The notes under the pieces were generated by a model. The model saw nothing but the letters and a program-made list of their open reading frames with translations. It had not been told where the DNA came from and did not search any database. From the NCBI GenBank assembly GCA_017853785.1, contig JAFMIX010000001.1:1-61612 (forward strand): a DNA stretch of 61,612 bases, read 5' to 3'. The DNA comes from Verrucomicrobiales bacterium (GTDB taxonomy: Bacteria; Verrucomicrobiota; Verrucomicrobiia; Limisphaerales; JAFMIX01). The position numbers were made by a program, and so were the translations under genes. Positions 37,536 to 45,661 of this stretch are shown one piece after another. Numbering within the stretch: position 1 is the stretch's first letter; each line of letters starts with the position of its first letter.

Positions 37536-38153
37536 CTATTTTTTCGCCAAATCCGCCGCGCGCCACAGATACCATGCCGCCGTGGTACGGTGCGGTTTCC
37601 ACTTTTCGCCGAACGCTGCCAAGGTCTTCGGCTTGGGCATCTCGCGCTTTTTGTGGGCGAGGCGAAAGCCGTTGCGCACGCCGAAATCGTCCACTGGTAA
37701 TACGTCTTCGCGTCCGAGCTGGAAAACCAACAACATCTCCACCGTCCAGCGCCCGACGCCACGAGCCTCGGTCAAGCGCGTGACGATTTCCTCGTCACTA
37801 AGCTTGGCGATGGCGCGCGAACTGGGAATCGTGCCGTCCAGCGTCTTCGCCGCGATGTCGCGGATGGCCGCGATCTTGGCGAAGGAAAAGCCGCACGCGC
37901 GAATCTGTTTGTCCGTGACCTTCGCCAAGTCTTCCGGGCGCGGAAATTTTTTGCCGGGGAACAATTTCTTGAACCGCGTGAGGATCGTATCCGCCGCCGT
38001 GCCGTTGAGCTGCTGGTGCGCGACGGCCTGCACGAGCGACTGGAACGGCGAGCGTTTTGTTTCCGGCTTCAGCGCACACGGGCCGATGGCGCGGATGAGC
38101 TTCCGCATCACGGGGTCGACGGCGGCAAGGTGTTTGAGCGCGGCCGGGTTCAT
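37536..38153 (-). CDS. DNA-3-methyladenine glycosylase, AlkA/HhH-GPD type
   Basis: The 205-residue protein has the helix-hairpin-helix-GPD fold of base-excision glycosylases. LTEARGVGRWTVEMLLVFQL is the hairpin, with the catalytic aspartate in EDVLPVDDFGVRNG, and SLVQAVAHQQLNGTAADTI lies near the start. It lacks the N-terminal TATA-box-like domain of E. coli AlkA and the iron-sulfur cluster of endonuclease III. Its ATG overlaps the stop of the YjdF-like gene (ATGA, 38150-38153). It sits inside the arginine run without an obvious metabolic link. Confidence 0.88.
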   Translation of the reverse strand: MNPAALKHLAAVDPVMRKLIRAIGPCALKPETKRSPFQSLVQAVAHQQLNGTAADTILTRFKKLFPGKKFPRPEDLAKVTDKQIRACGFSFAKIAAIRDIAAKTLDGTIPSSRAIAKLSDEEIVTRLTEARGVGRWTVEMLLVFQLGREDVLPVDDFGVRNGFRLAHKKREMPKPKTLAAFGEKWKPHRTTAAWYLWRAADLAKK

Positions 38154-38749
38154 TTGAGTTTCTCCAACGACCGATCGTGCCAGCGGGCGACGAACAGCAT
38201 TGCGCCCGTTGCGCCAATGAGCGCCATGAACATGTCCATCTGCGTATCCCACACGTCGCCTTGCGTGCCGAGGAAGTCCGTCGCTGCGTCGCCGGTCGCG
38301 AGCGCCGTCCACCACTCGATGAATTCGTAGCACGCGCTGAAGGCCAGGCACACGCTCACGACGAGGAATGCCAACCATTTGCCGCGTTGCAACGGCGAGG
38401 TGCGCAACAGCAGCTCGCGCCCGAACACCGCCGGAATGAAACCCTGCGCGAAATGCCCGATGCGGTCGTAATGATTGCGCGTGAAGCCGAACCAATCCTT
38501 CATCCACTCGCCGAATGGAACTTTGGCGTATGTGTAATGTCCGCCGACCGCCAGGATGATGGAGTGCAGCACAAACAGATGCAGGCAGAACCGCGACAGC
38601 GGAAATCGCTTGTGCGTGAACCCCAAAATCACGAGGCCGATCCACGTCGGCGCGTTCTCCATCGCCCACGTCATGCGGTCGGCTTTCGGCGCGATGCCCA
38701 ACGCCACTTGTATAACCAGGATGATGGCGATGAGCGCGGGCAGCGGCAT
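38150..38749 (-). CDS. YjdF/DUF2238 family membrane protein
   Basis: This 199-residue protein has five or six hydrophobic helices, the conserved block FGFTRNHYDRIGHFAQGFIP and CYEFIEWWTALATGDAATDF, followed by LGTQGDVWDTQMDMFMALIG. These identify the DUF2238 (YjdF) family of unknown function. Conserved acidic and histidine residues in membrane loops suggest a metal or enzymatic site. It starts 4 bases after argD and overlaps the glycosylase, so it is part of the arg transcript. Confidence 0.88.
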   Translation of the reverse strand: MPLPALIAIILVIQVALGIAPKADRMTWAMENAPTWIGLVILGFTHKRFPLSRFCLHLFVLHSIILAVGGHYTYAKVPFGEWMKDWFGFTRNHYDRIGHFAQGFIPAVFGRELLLRTSPLQRGKWLAFLVVSVCLAFSACYEFIEWWTALATGDAATDFLGTQGDVWDTQMDMFMALIGATGAMLFVARWHDRSLEKLK

Positions 38750-38753
38750 GATT

Positions 38754-40034
38754 TTAAGCCAGCTTTTTGACCACAGCCTCGATGAAGCCGATGCCTTCCG
38801 CCGCGTCCGCGCGTGTGAGGTTCAGCGCGGGCAGCAGCCGTGCGATCTGGTTACCGCTCGGAATCGTCAGCACGCCCGCATCGTGCAAGCGGTTGACGAA
38901 CTGTATGGCGTGCGGCTTCTCGCTGCCGGCGAACGCCGGGATGTTCTCCGCGAGTTCGATGCCGAGGATGAAGCCCATGCCCCGCGCGCCTTTGATGACG
39001 CCGGGATAAGTCTTTGCCAGCCGGTTGATTTCATTCTTCAAAAATTCCCCGGTTGTCCGCACGTTGTCCGCGAGCTGCTCGCGCTCGATGACTTCAAGGA
39101 CTTTCAACGCTACGGCACACGCGAGCGGCGTGCCGCCGTAGGTCGTGCCGTGAGTGCCCGCGCCGAGCAGGTCGGCGTAAGGCGACCGCACCCAGAATGC
39201 GCCCATCGGAAAACCGCCGCCGAGCGCCTTCGCCATCGAGATGCCGTCCGGCACAAATTTTTCCGCGCCCGCAACGCCTTCGAGGATGCGCTGGAAGCTC
39301 TGGAACTTGCCCGTCCGGAAATGACCGCACTGCACGCCATCCATGAGCAGCAGCAGCTTCTTCTCGTCGCACAACGCGCGCAAGCCGAGCAGATATTCCA
39401 CCGCCGCAGGCGTGATGCCGCCTTCGCCTTGCACCCCCTCAATCATGATGGCAGCGGTGGCGGGCGAGATGGCGGCGCGCATCGCGGCGAGGTCGTTGAA
39501 GGGGACGTGCCGGAAGCCGGGTGTCATCGGCTCGAAACCTTTCTTCACCTTGTCCTGTCCGGTGGCGGCAATGCCCGCGAGCGTGCGGCCGTGAAAGGAA
39601 TTCACGGTGGTGATGACCTCGAACCGGCCTTCGTCGTGGCCGAATTTGCGCGCGAGCTTGAACAAACCTTCGTTCGCCTCCGCGCCGCTGTTGCAGAAAA
39701 AGACTTTGCCCGGCGCGATGCGGCTCACGAGTTCCGCCGCGAGCCGGCCCTGCTGCTCCGTGTAATACAGATTCGAGACGTGGACGAGTTTCTTGGACTG
39801 CTCGACGAGCGCTTCGGTAATGGCCGGGTGGCAATGCCCGAGCGCGCAGACGGCGATGCCGCCACCGAGATCGAGATAGCGCTTGCCGTTCACGTCGAAC
39901 AGCTCGCTGCCGCGCCCGTGGCTGAACGCGATGTCGAAGCGCCCGTAGCTGGGCACGACGTTCTTGGTGAACTGCTCGCGGATGGTCTCAAATTGATTCC
40001 GCAGAATCGGCGGCGGCGGTGCAATATCTTTCAT
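38754..40034 (-). CDS. argD: Acetylornithine aminotransferase
   Basis: ArgD is a PLP-dependent class III aminotransferase that converts N-acetylglutamate semialdehyde to N-acetylornithine. The 426-residue enzyme has VTTVNSFHGRTLAGIAATGQ, the LLLMDGVQCGHFRTGKF active-site region and the PLP lysine in FVPDGISMAKALGGGFPMG. The usual DEVQ-G motif reads DGVQ-G here, so one commonly conserved acidic residue is replaced by glycine. It lies 89 bases downstream of argB, the gap being filled by a palindromic repeat. Confidence 0.93.
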   Translation of the reverse strand: MKDIAPPPPILRNQFETIREQFTKNVVPSYGRFDIAFSHGRGSELFDVNGKRYLDLGGGIAVCALGHCHPAITEALVEQSKKLVHVSNLYYTEQQGRLAAELVSRIAPGKVFFCNSGAEANEGLFKLARKFGHDEGRFEVITTVNSFHGRTLAGIAATGQDKVKKGFEPMTPGFRHVPFNDLAAMRAAISPATAAIMIEGVQGEGGITPAAVEYLLGLRALCDEKKLLLLMDGVQCGHFRTGKFQSFQRILEGVAGAEKFVPDGISMAKALGGGFPMGAFWVRSPYADLLGAGTHGTTYGGTPLACAVALKVLEVIEREQLADNVRTTGEFLKNEINRLAKTYPGVIKGARGMGFILGIELAENIPAFAGSEKPHAIQFVNRLHDAGVLTIPSGNQIARLLPALNLTRADAAEGIGFIEAVVKKLA

Positions 40035-40046
40035 TGGGGTGATTTA

Positions 40047-40112
40047 ACCGCAGAGACGCGGAGACGCAGAGAAAAAAATTACAGAAACTCTGCGCCTCCG
40101 CGTCTCGGCGGT
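40047..40112. repeat. Imperfect palindromic repeat, family A copy 2
   Basis: Two 25-base arms (40047-40071 and 40088-40112) pair at 23 of 25 positions around a 16-base A-rich loop between argB and argD. The arms are built from ACGCAGAG-type units. It is the more complete of two copies in this window (the other is at 12620-12671), and both lie between co-transcribed genes. Confidence 0.85.
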
Positions 40113-40123
40113 GAGTTGGTTTT

Positions 40124-41005
40124 TCACAAGACGATTTCCGTGCCATTCCCTTCGTCGGTGAAGATTTCCAGCAGCACGGAATGTTGCAGGCGGCCGTCCA
40201 CGAACGAAACCTTGTCCACGCCGGACTGGATGGCGGCGACGGCACTGTCCACCTTCGGAATCATCCCCTTGTCCACGATGCCGGCGGTTTTGAGTGCGGA
40301 TACTTCGGAGATTTGCAGGTGCGTGATGATGGTGGCGGGGTCTTTCGGGTCGCGCATGAGGCCGGGTACGTCGCTCATGAACACCAATCGCTTGGCCTTG
40401 AGCGCGATGGCGGCCTGCGCGGCGGCGACGTCGGCGTTGCAGTTGTAGATCTTGCCGTCCTCGCCGAGCGCCACGGGGCTGATGACCGGCGTGACGCCGC
40501 GCCGGATGCACTGGCGCAGCGGGTCGGTGTTTACCTCGATGACTTCGCCGACGTAGCCGACGTCGATTTTCTTGCCGGGATTGTCCTTGTCGTCGAGCAG
40601 CAGCTTGCGGCATTTGAAGATGTCCGCGCCGCAGAATCCGCGCGCCTTGCCGCCGAGCGATTCAACGGTCTTCACGATTTCCGGATTGATTTCCCGGGAA
40701 AGGACTTTGTCCACGACGTTGACGGTGGCTTCGTCGGTGACGCGCATGCCCTGGATGAAATTCGCCTTCAGCCCGGCGGCTTCCATGGCGCGGGTGATGG
40801 CTTTGCCGCCGCCGTGGACGACGACGGGGTTGATGCCCACGGCTTCAAGGAAGACGACGTCGCGCGCCACGCCGTTGCGGACGGCGGGGTCGGGCGAGTC
40901 CATGAACGAACCGCCGTATTTGACGACGAACGTCTGGCTGCGGAATTTCTGGATGTAAGGCAACGCTTCAAGCAGCGTCGTGGCTTTGGCGATGAGGTCT
41001 TGCAC
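40124..41005 (-). CDS. argB: Acetylglutamate kinase
   Basis: ArgB phosphorylates N-acetylglutamate, the regulated second step of arginine synthesis. The 293-residue amino acid kinase has FVVKYGGSFMDSP near the start (nucleotide-binding lysine), VVHGGGKAITRAMEAAGL, FIQGMRVTDE and DVPGLMRDPKDPATII. The length with N-terminal helix is that of the arginine-inhibitable hexameric type. It starts with GTG at 41005. It is divergent from the sugar-cassette gene over 143 bases, so it must have its own promoter here although argJ and argC lie upstream across the insertion. Confidence 0.95.
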   Translation of the reverse strand: MQDLIAKATTLLEALPYIQKFRSQTFVVKYGGSFMDSPDPAVRNGVARDVVFLEAVGINPVVVHGGGKAITRAMEAAGLKANFIQGMRVTDEATVNVVDKVLSREINPEIVKTVESLGGKARGFCGADIFKCRKLLLDDKDNPGKKIDVGYVGEVIEVNTDPLRQCIRRGVTPVISPVALGEDGKIYNCNADVAAAQAAIALKAKRLVFMSDVPGLMRDPKDPATIITHLQISEVSALKTAGIVDKGMIPKVDSAVAAIQSGVDKVSFVDGRLQHSVLLEIFTDEGNGTEIVL

Positions 41006-41100
41006 GGCTGATTCTTAACAGTTGTCCGGTGGCAACGAAAGCCGGTTTTGTTTCAGGAACGCCTCCCCCGATTAGGGGATGATGTGGCGAAGGAAAAACA

Positions 41101-41130
41101 TTGTTTCAAAACCCTTGGGCGGGATAATAC
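41101..41130 (+). promoter_or_regulatory. Promoter of the DUF1080/Gfo cassette
   Basis: TTGTTT (41101-41106) and TAATAC (41125-41130) separated by 18 bases, 18 bases upstream of ATG 41149. It points away from argB in the 143-base divergent spacer. Confidence 0.55.
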
Positions 41131-41148
41131 GTCGAACAACACGCCACC

Positions 41149-42603
41149 ATGAAAACAAATCAACTACTGTCATTGTTCGTCGCCGCCACTCTGCCGCTCC
41201 CGTCGTTGCGGGCCGAGGATGGTTGGATCAACCTGTTCAACGGAAAAAACCTCGATGGCTGGGAGCAGCACGGCGGCGCGGCCAAATACACCGTGGTGGA
41301 CGGTGTCATCGTGGGCGAATCTGTCCCGGACACGGGCAACAGCTTTCTTTGCCCCAAGGACAGTTTCGGCGACTTCGAGCTGGAGCTGGAATATCAGGTG
41401 GACGCCGCGCTCAATTCCGGCGTGATGTTCCGCAGCGAAGTCTTCCCGGACGCCCGCACCATCCGGGTCGACGGCAAGGACATCAAGCTCCCCGCCGACC
41501 GGATGCACGGCTATCAGTGCGAGATTGACATGGACCCCAAGCGCAACCGGATGTGGACCGCCGGCGTCTATGACGAAGCGCGTCGCAACTGGCTTTACCC
41601 CGGACGCTTGGGCGGCAGCGCCGATCAATTCACGGAGCAAGGCCGTAAAATCAGCAAGCCCGGCGAATGGAACAAGCTCCGCCTGCTGTGCGTCGGGCCC
41701 GCCATCAAGATCTGGCTCAACGGCGAACCGCGCGCCGACTTCTCCGACGCGATGACCCTGCGCGGGCGCATCGGGTTGCAGGTGCACGGCGTCGGCAAAG
41801 ACAAATCGAAGACTGGTCTGCACGCCAAGTTCCGCAACATCCGTCTCCGCGAAATCAAGGGAGAAGCCAAGAGCGCGGCCATCACCGATGAAAAACAAAC
41901 CAGCAACATCTTGAGCGAAGCGGAAAAAGCTGCCGGTTGGAAATTGCTTTGGGACGGCAAGACCACCGAAGGCTGGCGCAGCGCCAAGGCGGATGCCTTC
42001 CCCAACCGCGGCTGGAATATTCAGGATGGTGTCCTCGCCGTGAATGACAACAAAGGCGAAGAATCCACCGGTGGTGGCGACATCATCACCCGCGAGCGCT
42101 ACTCCAGCTTCGAGCTCGTGGCGGATTTCTGCATCACGCCCGGCGCGAACAGCGGCATCAAGTATTTCGTCCAGCCGAACCTGTCGCCCATCGACAAGGT
42201 CACGGGCAAACCCACCGGCGTCGGTTCGGCCATCGGCTGCGAGTTCCAGATTCTCGACGACGCCCGCCATCCGGACGCCAAGCTCGGGCGTGACGGCAAC
42301 CGCACCATCGGCTCGCTTTACGACTTGAAGACCGCCGCTGCCACCAAGGCCCCCAACCCCATCGGCGAATGGAACACCGCCCGCATCGTCGTGCGCGGCC
42401 CGCACGTCGAGCATTGGCTCAACGGTGCGAAGATTCTGGAATACGACCGCAACTCCGCCGCCTTCCGCGAGTTGGTCGCCGCCAGCAAATACAAGAACAT
42501 TCCCGGCTTCGGCGAATGGCCGGACGGGCACATCTTGTTGCAGGATCACGGCAACCCCGTCTCGTTCCGCAACCTCAAGATCCGCACTCTCGGCAACCAG
42601 TAA
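41149..42603 (+). CDS. Exported protein with two DUF1080 (3-keto-disaccharide hydrolase) domains
   Basis: The 484-residue protein has a Sec signal peptide (cut near LPSLRA-ED) and two tandem DUF1080/LamG-like domains: residues about 24-236 beginning DGWINLFNGKNLDGWE, and about 257-482 beginning WKLLWDGKTTEGWR. Pfam PF06439 is named for hydrolysis of 3-keto-glycosides. Each copy keeps the NSGVMFR/NSGIKYF strand, EIDM/EFQILDD and the NGEP/NGAKILEY element. It acts in the periplasm or outside. The next gene encodes an exported Gfo/Idh/MocA oxidoreductase 29 bases later, which could make the 3-keto substrate. Confidence 0.87.
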   Translation: MKTNQLLSLFVAATLPLPSLRAEDGWINLFNGKNLDGWEQHGGAAKYTVVDGVIVGESVPDTGNSFLCPKDSFGDFELELEYQVDAALNSGVMFRSEVFPDARTIRVDGKDIKLPADRMHGYQCEIDMDPKRNRMWTAGVYDEARRNWLYPGRLGGSADQFTEQGRKISKPGEWNKLRLLCVGPAIKIWLNGEPRADFSDAMTLRGRIGLQVHGVGKDKSKTGLHAKFRNIRLREIKGEAKSAAITDEKQTSNILSEAEKAAGWKLLWDGKTTEGWRSAKADAFPNRGWNIQDGVLAVNDNKGEESTGGGDIITRERYSSFELVADFCITPGANSGIKYFVQPNLSPIDKVTGKPTGVGSAIGCEFQILDDARHPDAKLGRDGNRTIGSLYDLKTAAATKAPNPIGEWNTARIVVRGPHVEHWLNGAKILEYDRNSAAFRELVAASKYKNIPGFGEWPDGHILLQDHGNPVSFRNLKIRTLGNQ

Positions 42604-42632
42604 ATCTTTACCCGCCCACCACCAGGCCAAAT

Positions 42633-44087
42633 ATGAAATCACCCCGCCAAGCCCAGTTTCTCTCCGCCGCCATCCGCCGCCGCTCCTTCCTCAAGGGCGT
42701 GCTCGCTGCCGGAGCGCTCACCTCGCTGTCTCCGGCCGCCCTGTTCGCCGCCAAACCAAAAAGTGCTGCCGGGCAGCGCGTCAAACTCGCCTGTATCGGC
42801 ATCGGCAATCGCGGCGCGGAAGTGGTGAAGGCGCTCCACGAAACCGGTCTCGCCGAGGTGGTCGCGCTGTGTGACACGGACATGGGCGCGAAGCACACCG
42901 AAGGCGTCCTGAAAATGTTCCCGGCCGTTCCGCGCTTCCAGGATTTCCGGAAGCTGTTCGACAAGATGGGCAAGGACATCGAGGCGGTCAGCGTCGCGAC
43001 GCCGGACTTCTCGCATTTTCCCATCAGCATGCTGGCGATGTCCCTCGGCAAACACGTCTACGTCGAGAAGCCGATGGCGCACAGCTTCCGCCAGATCGAA
43101 CTGATGATGGCCGCCGAAAAGAAATACCACGTCGCCTGCCAGATGGGCAACCAAGGCCATTCGGATGCAAACTACTTCCAGTTCAAAGCCTGGACTGAAG
43201 CCGGCATCATCAAGAACGTCACCAAGATCACGGCGTTCATGAACAACCCCCGCCGTTGGCATGACACGGCAAATTTTGCCTTCAGCAAATTCACCGATTA
43301 CCTCCCCGAAGAACCCGTGCCCGCCACCCTCGACTGGGATTGCTGGCTCGCGTCCGCCGAGGCGCACAAATACAACACCGGCTACATCAACGGCGAATGG
43401 CGTTCCTGGTTCGACTTCGGCAACGGTGCGCTCGGCGACTGGGGCGCGCACATCTTCGATACGGCGCATGAGTTCCTGGATCTGGGGCTGCCGACCGAAG
43501 TGGAAGCCGTGAAGCTCGAAGGACTCAACCGCTTCATCTTCCCGCAGGCCTCCACGCTCGCCTTCCGCTTCCCGGCGCGCGGTGCGCAGCCGCCATGTGA
43601 GCTGACTTGGTATGACGGTGTGAAGAACCTCCCGCCGCTGCCCGGCAACTTTGGCGAGGCGGTGGTGGATCCCAACATCCCGCCGCCGGCCAAAGGCAAG
43701 ATTGACACCAAGAAAGCCCCTCCCGGCAAAGTGATCTACGGCGAAGGCCTGACCTTCAAGGGCGGTTCGCACGGCTCGACGCTCCAGATTCTCCCGGACG
43801 CCGCCGCCGCAGACATCACCAGTAAGCTGCCAAAAGTCCCGAAGAGTCCATCCAACCATTTCGCGAACTTCCTGAAATCCGCCGCCGGCGAGGAGCAGAC
43901 CCGTTCCAACTTCGCTGTGGCCGGGCCGCTCTGCCAGGCGATGGCCATCGGCATCATCGCCCAACGCGTGAACGCCAAACTGATCTTCGACCGCGCCACC
44001 AAGCAGATCACCAACCACAAGCTCGCCAACGAGCTGCTCGCCGGCGTGCCGCCGCGCAAGGAATGGGAGCAGTTCTACAAGCTGTGA
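42633..44087 (+). CDS. Tat-exported Gfo/Idh/MocA oxidoreductase 1
   Basis: The 484-residue protein begins with a twin-arginine signal (RRRSFLKGVLAAGAL, residues 15-29). Its Rossmann motif is CIGIGNRGAEVVKAL and its NAD-linked EKP motif lies in KHVYVEKPMAHSF. The C-terminal Gfo/Idh/MocA barrel has WFDFGNGALGDWGAHIFD, with the catalytic-type histidine. Tat export implies that it folds with its cofactor in the cytoplasm before crossing. Members oxidise sugars at C3 or similar positions. It starts 29 bases after the DUF1080 gene and ends at a strong terminator. Confidence 0.9.
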   Translation: MKSPRQAQFLSAAIRRRSFLKGVLAAGALTSLSPAALFAAKPKSAAGQRVKLACIGIGNRGAEVVKALHETGLAEVVALCDTDMGAKHTEGVLKMFPAVPRFQDFRKLFDKMGKDIEAVSVATPDFSHFPISMLAMSLGKHVYVEKPMAHSFRQIELMMAAEKKYHVACQMGNQGHSDANYFQFKAWTEAGIIKNVTKITAFMNNPRRWHDTANFAFSKFTDYLPEEPVPATLDWDCWLASAEAHKYNTGYINGEWRSWFDFGNGALGDWGAHIFDTAHEFLDLGLPTEVEAVKLEGLNRFIFPQASTLAFRFPARGAQPPCELTWYDGVKNLPPLPGNFGEAVVDPNIPPPAKGKIDTKKAPPGKVIYGEGLTFKGGSHGSTLQILPDAAAADITSKLPKVPKSPSNHFANFLKSAAGEEQTRSNFAVAGPLCQAMAIGIIAQRVNAKLIFDRATKQITNHKLANELLAGVPPRKEWEQFYKL

Positions 44088-44113
44088 GGCCGGGCGGAAG
44101 CATCCAATGCCAG

Positions 44114-44142
44114 AACCCGCGCCGCCTCCGGCGCGGGTTTTT
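44114..44142 (+). terminator. Rho-independent terminator between the two Gfo/Idh/MocA genes
   Basis: A 10-base perfect stem (AACCCGCGCC at 44114-44123 and its complement from 44130) with a 6-base loop, followed by a run of five T. It lies 27 bases after the first oxidoreductase and 16 bases before the second one's ATG, so the second gene needs read-through or its own promoter. Confidence 0.9.
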
Positions 44143-44157
44143 ACCAGCCTTGCGCAA

Positions 44158-45495
44158 ATGAATTCCTCCCGGCAATTCACCCGCCGGCGGTTTCTGGCCA
44201 CCGCCGGCCCGGCGCTCGCCGCCCCGTTCATCCTGCCCGGTTGCGCGGTGGGCGGTCGTGATCGCCTGCAACCTTCTGACCGCATCACCCTCGGCTTCAT
44301 CGGCACGGGCACGCAGGGCAAGGCTTTGCTCCGCGCTTTTCTGCCGCGCCCGGATGTGCAGGTGCTTGCGGTCTGTGATGTGGACGCCAACCGCCGCGTC
44401 CACGCCCAAAACCTCGTCGCCCAACTCGCTCCCGCCGCCGCCGCGTCCCGCTGCGCCGCTTACAATGATTTCCGCGACCTGCTCGCGCGGTCTGACATCG
44501 ACGGCGTGGTGATCGCCACGCCAGACCACTGGCACGCGCTCATCGCCATCGCCGCCGCCAAGGCGGGCAAGGATATTTATTGCGAGAAGCCGATGAACCA
44601 CACCATCCGCGAAGGCCGCGCGATGGTGGACGCCGTGCGCGCCCACGACCGGATGTTGCAGGTCGGCAGTATGCAGCGTTCGATGAGCCAGTTCCGCGCC
44701 GCCGCAGAACTGATCCGCAACGGCCTTTTGGGAAAAGTTGACCGGGTGGAAATCGCTCTCACTGGTTCCGCCAAGGGGCTGCCCGCTGTCCCCTGCGACC
44801 TGCCGGCGGAAAAACCGGAGCCCGGACTGGATTGGGATCTCTGGCTTGGCCCGGCGCCACGGCATCCCTACAACTCCATCCTCAGCCCGCGGGGCTTGCA
44901 CAAAGGCTACCCGCAATGGCGGCACTACCGCGAATACGGCGGCGGCGGCATCGCGGACTGGGGCGCGCACCATCTGGACATCGTGCATTGGGCTTTTGAT
45001 TTTGACGCGAGCGGGCCGGTGGAGGTTTTGCCGGCGCCCGAACCCGAGGCGGTCTCCGGCGTGCGCGTGCGCTACGCGACCGGGTTGGAAGTCACCCATA
45101 TCCCGGACGGAAACGGCATCACCTTCCACGGCGCTGCGGGAAAGATTTTTGTCAGCCGCGAAAAATTCCAGGTCTGGCTGGAGGGCAAACTGAAGGCGAA
45201 AGACGTTGACGCCGGCCCGCGCCTCTTGAAGGAAGCGCTGCCCGCGAACGCCGTCCGGCTGTATCGCAGCAGCAATCATCTCACCGATTGGCTCAACAGC
45301 ATGCGCACCCGCCGGTTGCCGTTGTGCGACGTGGAGACCGGCCACCGCTCCGCCACCGCCTGCAACCTGATGAATCTCGCCTACTACCATCACGAGCGCA
45401 TCCAGTGGAATCCGGAGACGGAAGAATTCGCCGGCGGCGCCGGCAACCCCGCGTGGCTCACCCGCGAATACCGCGCCCCGTGGCGCTTGGGGTAG
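44158..45495 (+). CDS. Tat-exported Gfo/Idh/MocA oxidoreductase 2, possible lipoprotein
   Basis: The 445-residue protein has a twin-arginine signal (FTRRRFLATAGPALAAPF, about 8-25) followed by ILPGC, which resembles a lipobox and may anchor it to a membrane. The Rossmann motif is GFIGTGTQGKALL, the EKP motif DIYCEKPMNHTI, and the substrate domain holds GGGGIADWGAHHLDIVHW. It is clearly related to the preceding oxidoreductase but diverged. ATG 44158 was chosen because it starts right before the signal; the frame is open upstream through the terminator hairpin. Substrate unknown, probably a glycoside or sugar acid. Confidence 0.88.
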   Translation: MNSSRQFTRRRFLATAGPALAAPFILPGCAVGGRDRLQPSDRITLGFIGTGTQGKALLRAFLPRPDVQVLAVCDVDANRRVHAQNLVAQLAPAAAASRCAAYNDFRDLLARSDIDGVVIATPDHWHALIAIAAAKAGKDIYCEKPMNHTIREGRAMVDAVRAHDRMLQVGSMQRSMSQFRAAAELIRNGLLGKVDRVEIALTGSAKGLPAVPCDLPAEKPEPGLDWDLWLGPAPRHPYNSILSPRGLHKGYPQWRHYREYGGGGIADWGAHHLDIVHWAFDFDASGPVEVLPAPEPEAVSGVRVRYATGLEVTHIPDGNGITFHGAAGKIFVSREKFQVWLEGKLKAKDVDAGPRLLKEALPANAVRLYRSSNHLTDWLNSMRTRRLPLCDVETGHRSATACNLMNLAYYHHERIQWNPETEEFAGGAGNPAWLTREYRAPWRLG

Positions 45496-45518
45496 CCGCA
45501 GACGAGACGCGTATCACT

Positions 45519-45578
45519 GTTGGAGTTCCAGCCCGTGGTCGCAGTCATTCCGAAACACGCTGAAGCGTGACTTCCAAC
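45519..45578. repeat. Short palindromic element upstream of thuA-like gene
   Basis: GTTGGAGT (45519-45526) and ACTTCCAAC (45570-45578) flank a near-perfect CACGCT/AGCGTG palindrome (45556-45569). There is no T-run, so it is not a standard terminator. It fills part of the 166-base spacer 45496-45661. Confidence 0.45.
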
Positions 45579-45625
45579 GGATGCTGCCGCTCCGCTTCAA
45601 TTTCTCCTTTTATCCCACCGCAAGG

Positions 45626-45654
45626 TTGACCCGACCGCGCCGCCTCGCTAGCGT
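45626..45654 (+). promoter_or_regulatory. Promoter of the ThuA-like gene, almost leaderless
   Basis: TTGACC (45626-45631), 17 bases, TAGCGT (45649-45654). The -10 box ends 7 bases before ATG 45662, so the transcript would begin at or one base before the start codon. Confidence 0.65.
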
Positions 45655-45661
45655 CAACGGC

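Noticed and set aside
42639..44390. 583-codon minus-strand frame opposite the first Gfo/Idh/MocA gene
   Set aside because: Shadow of a clear oxidoreductase with a Tat signal; it also runs through the terminator hairpin at 44114-44142.
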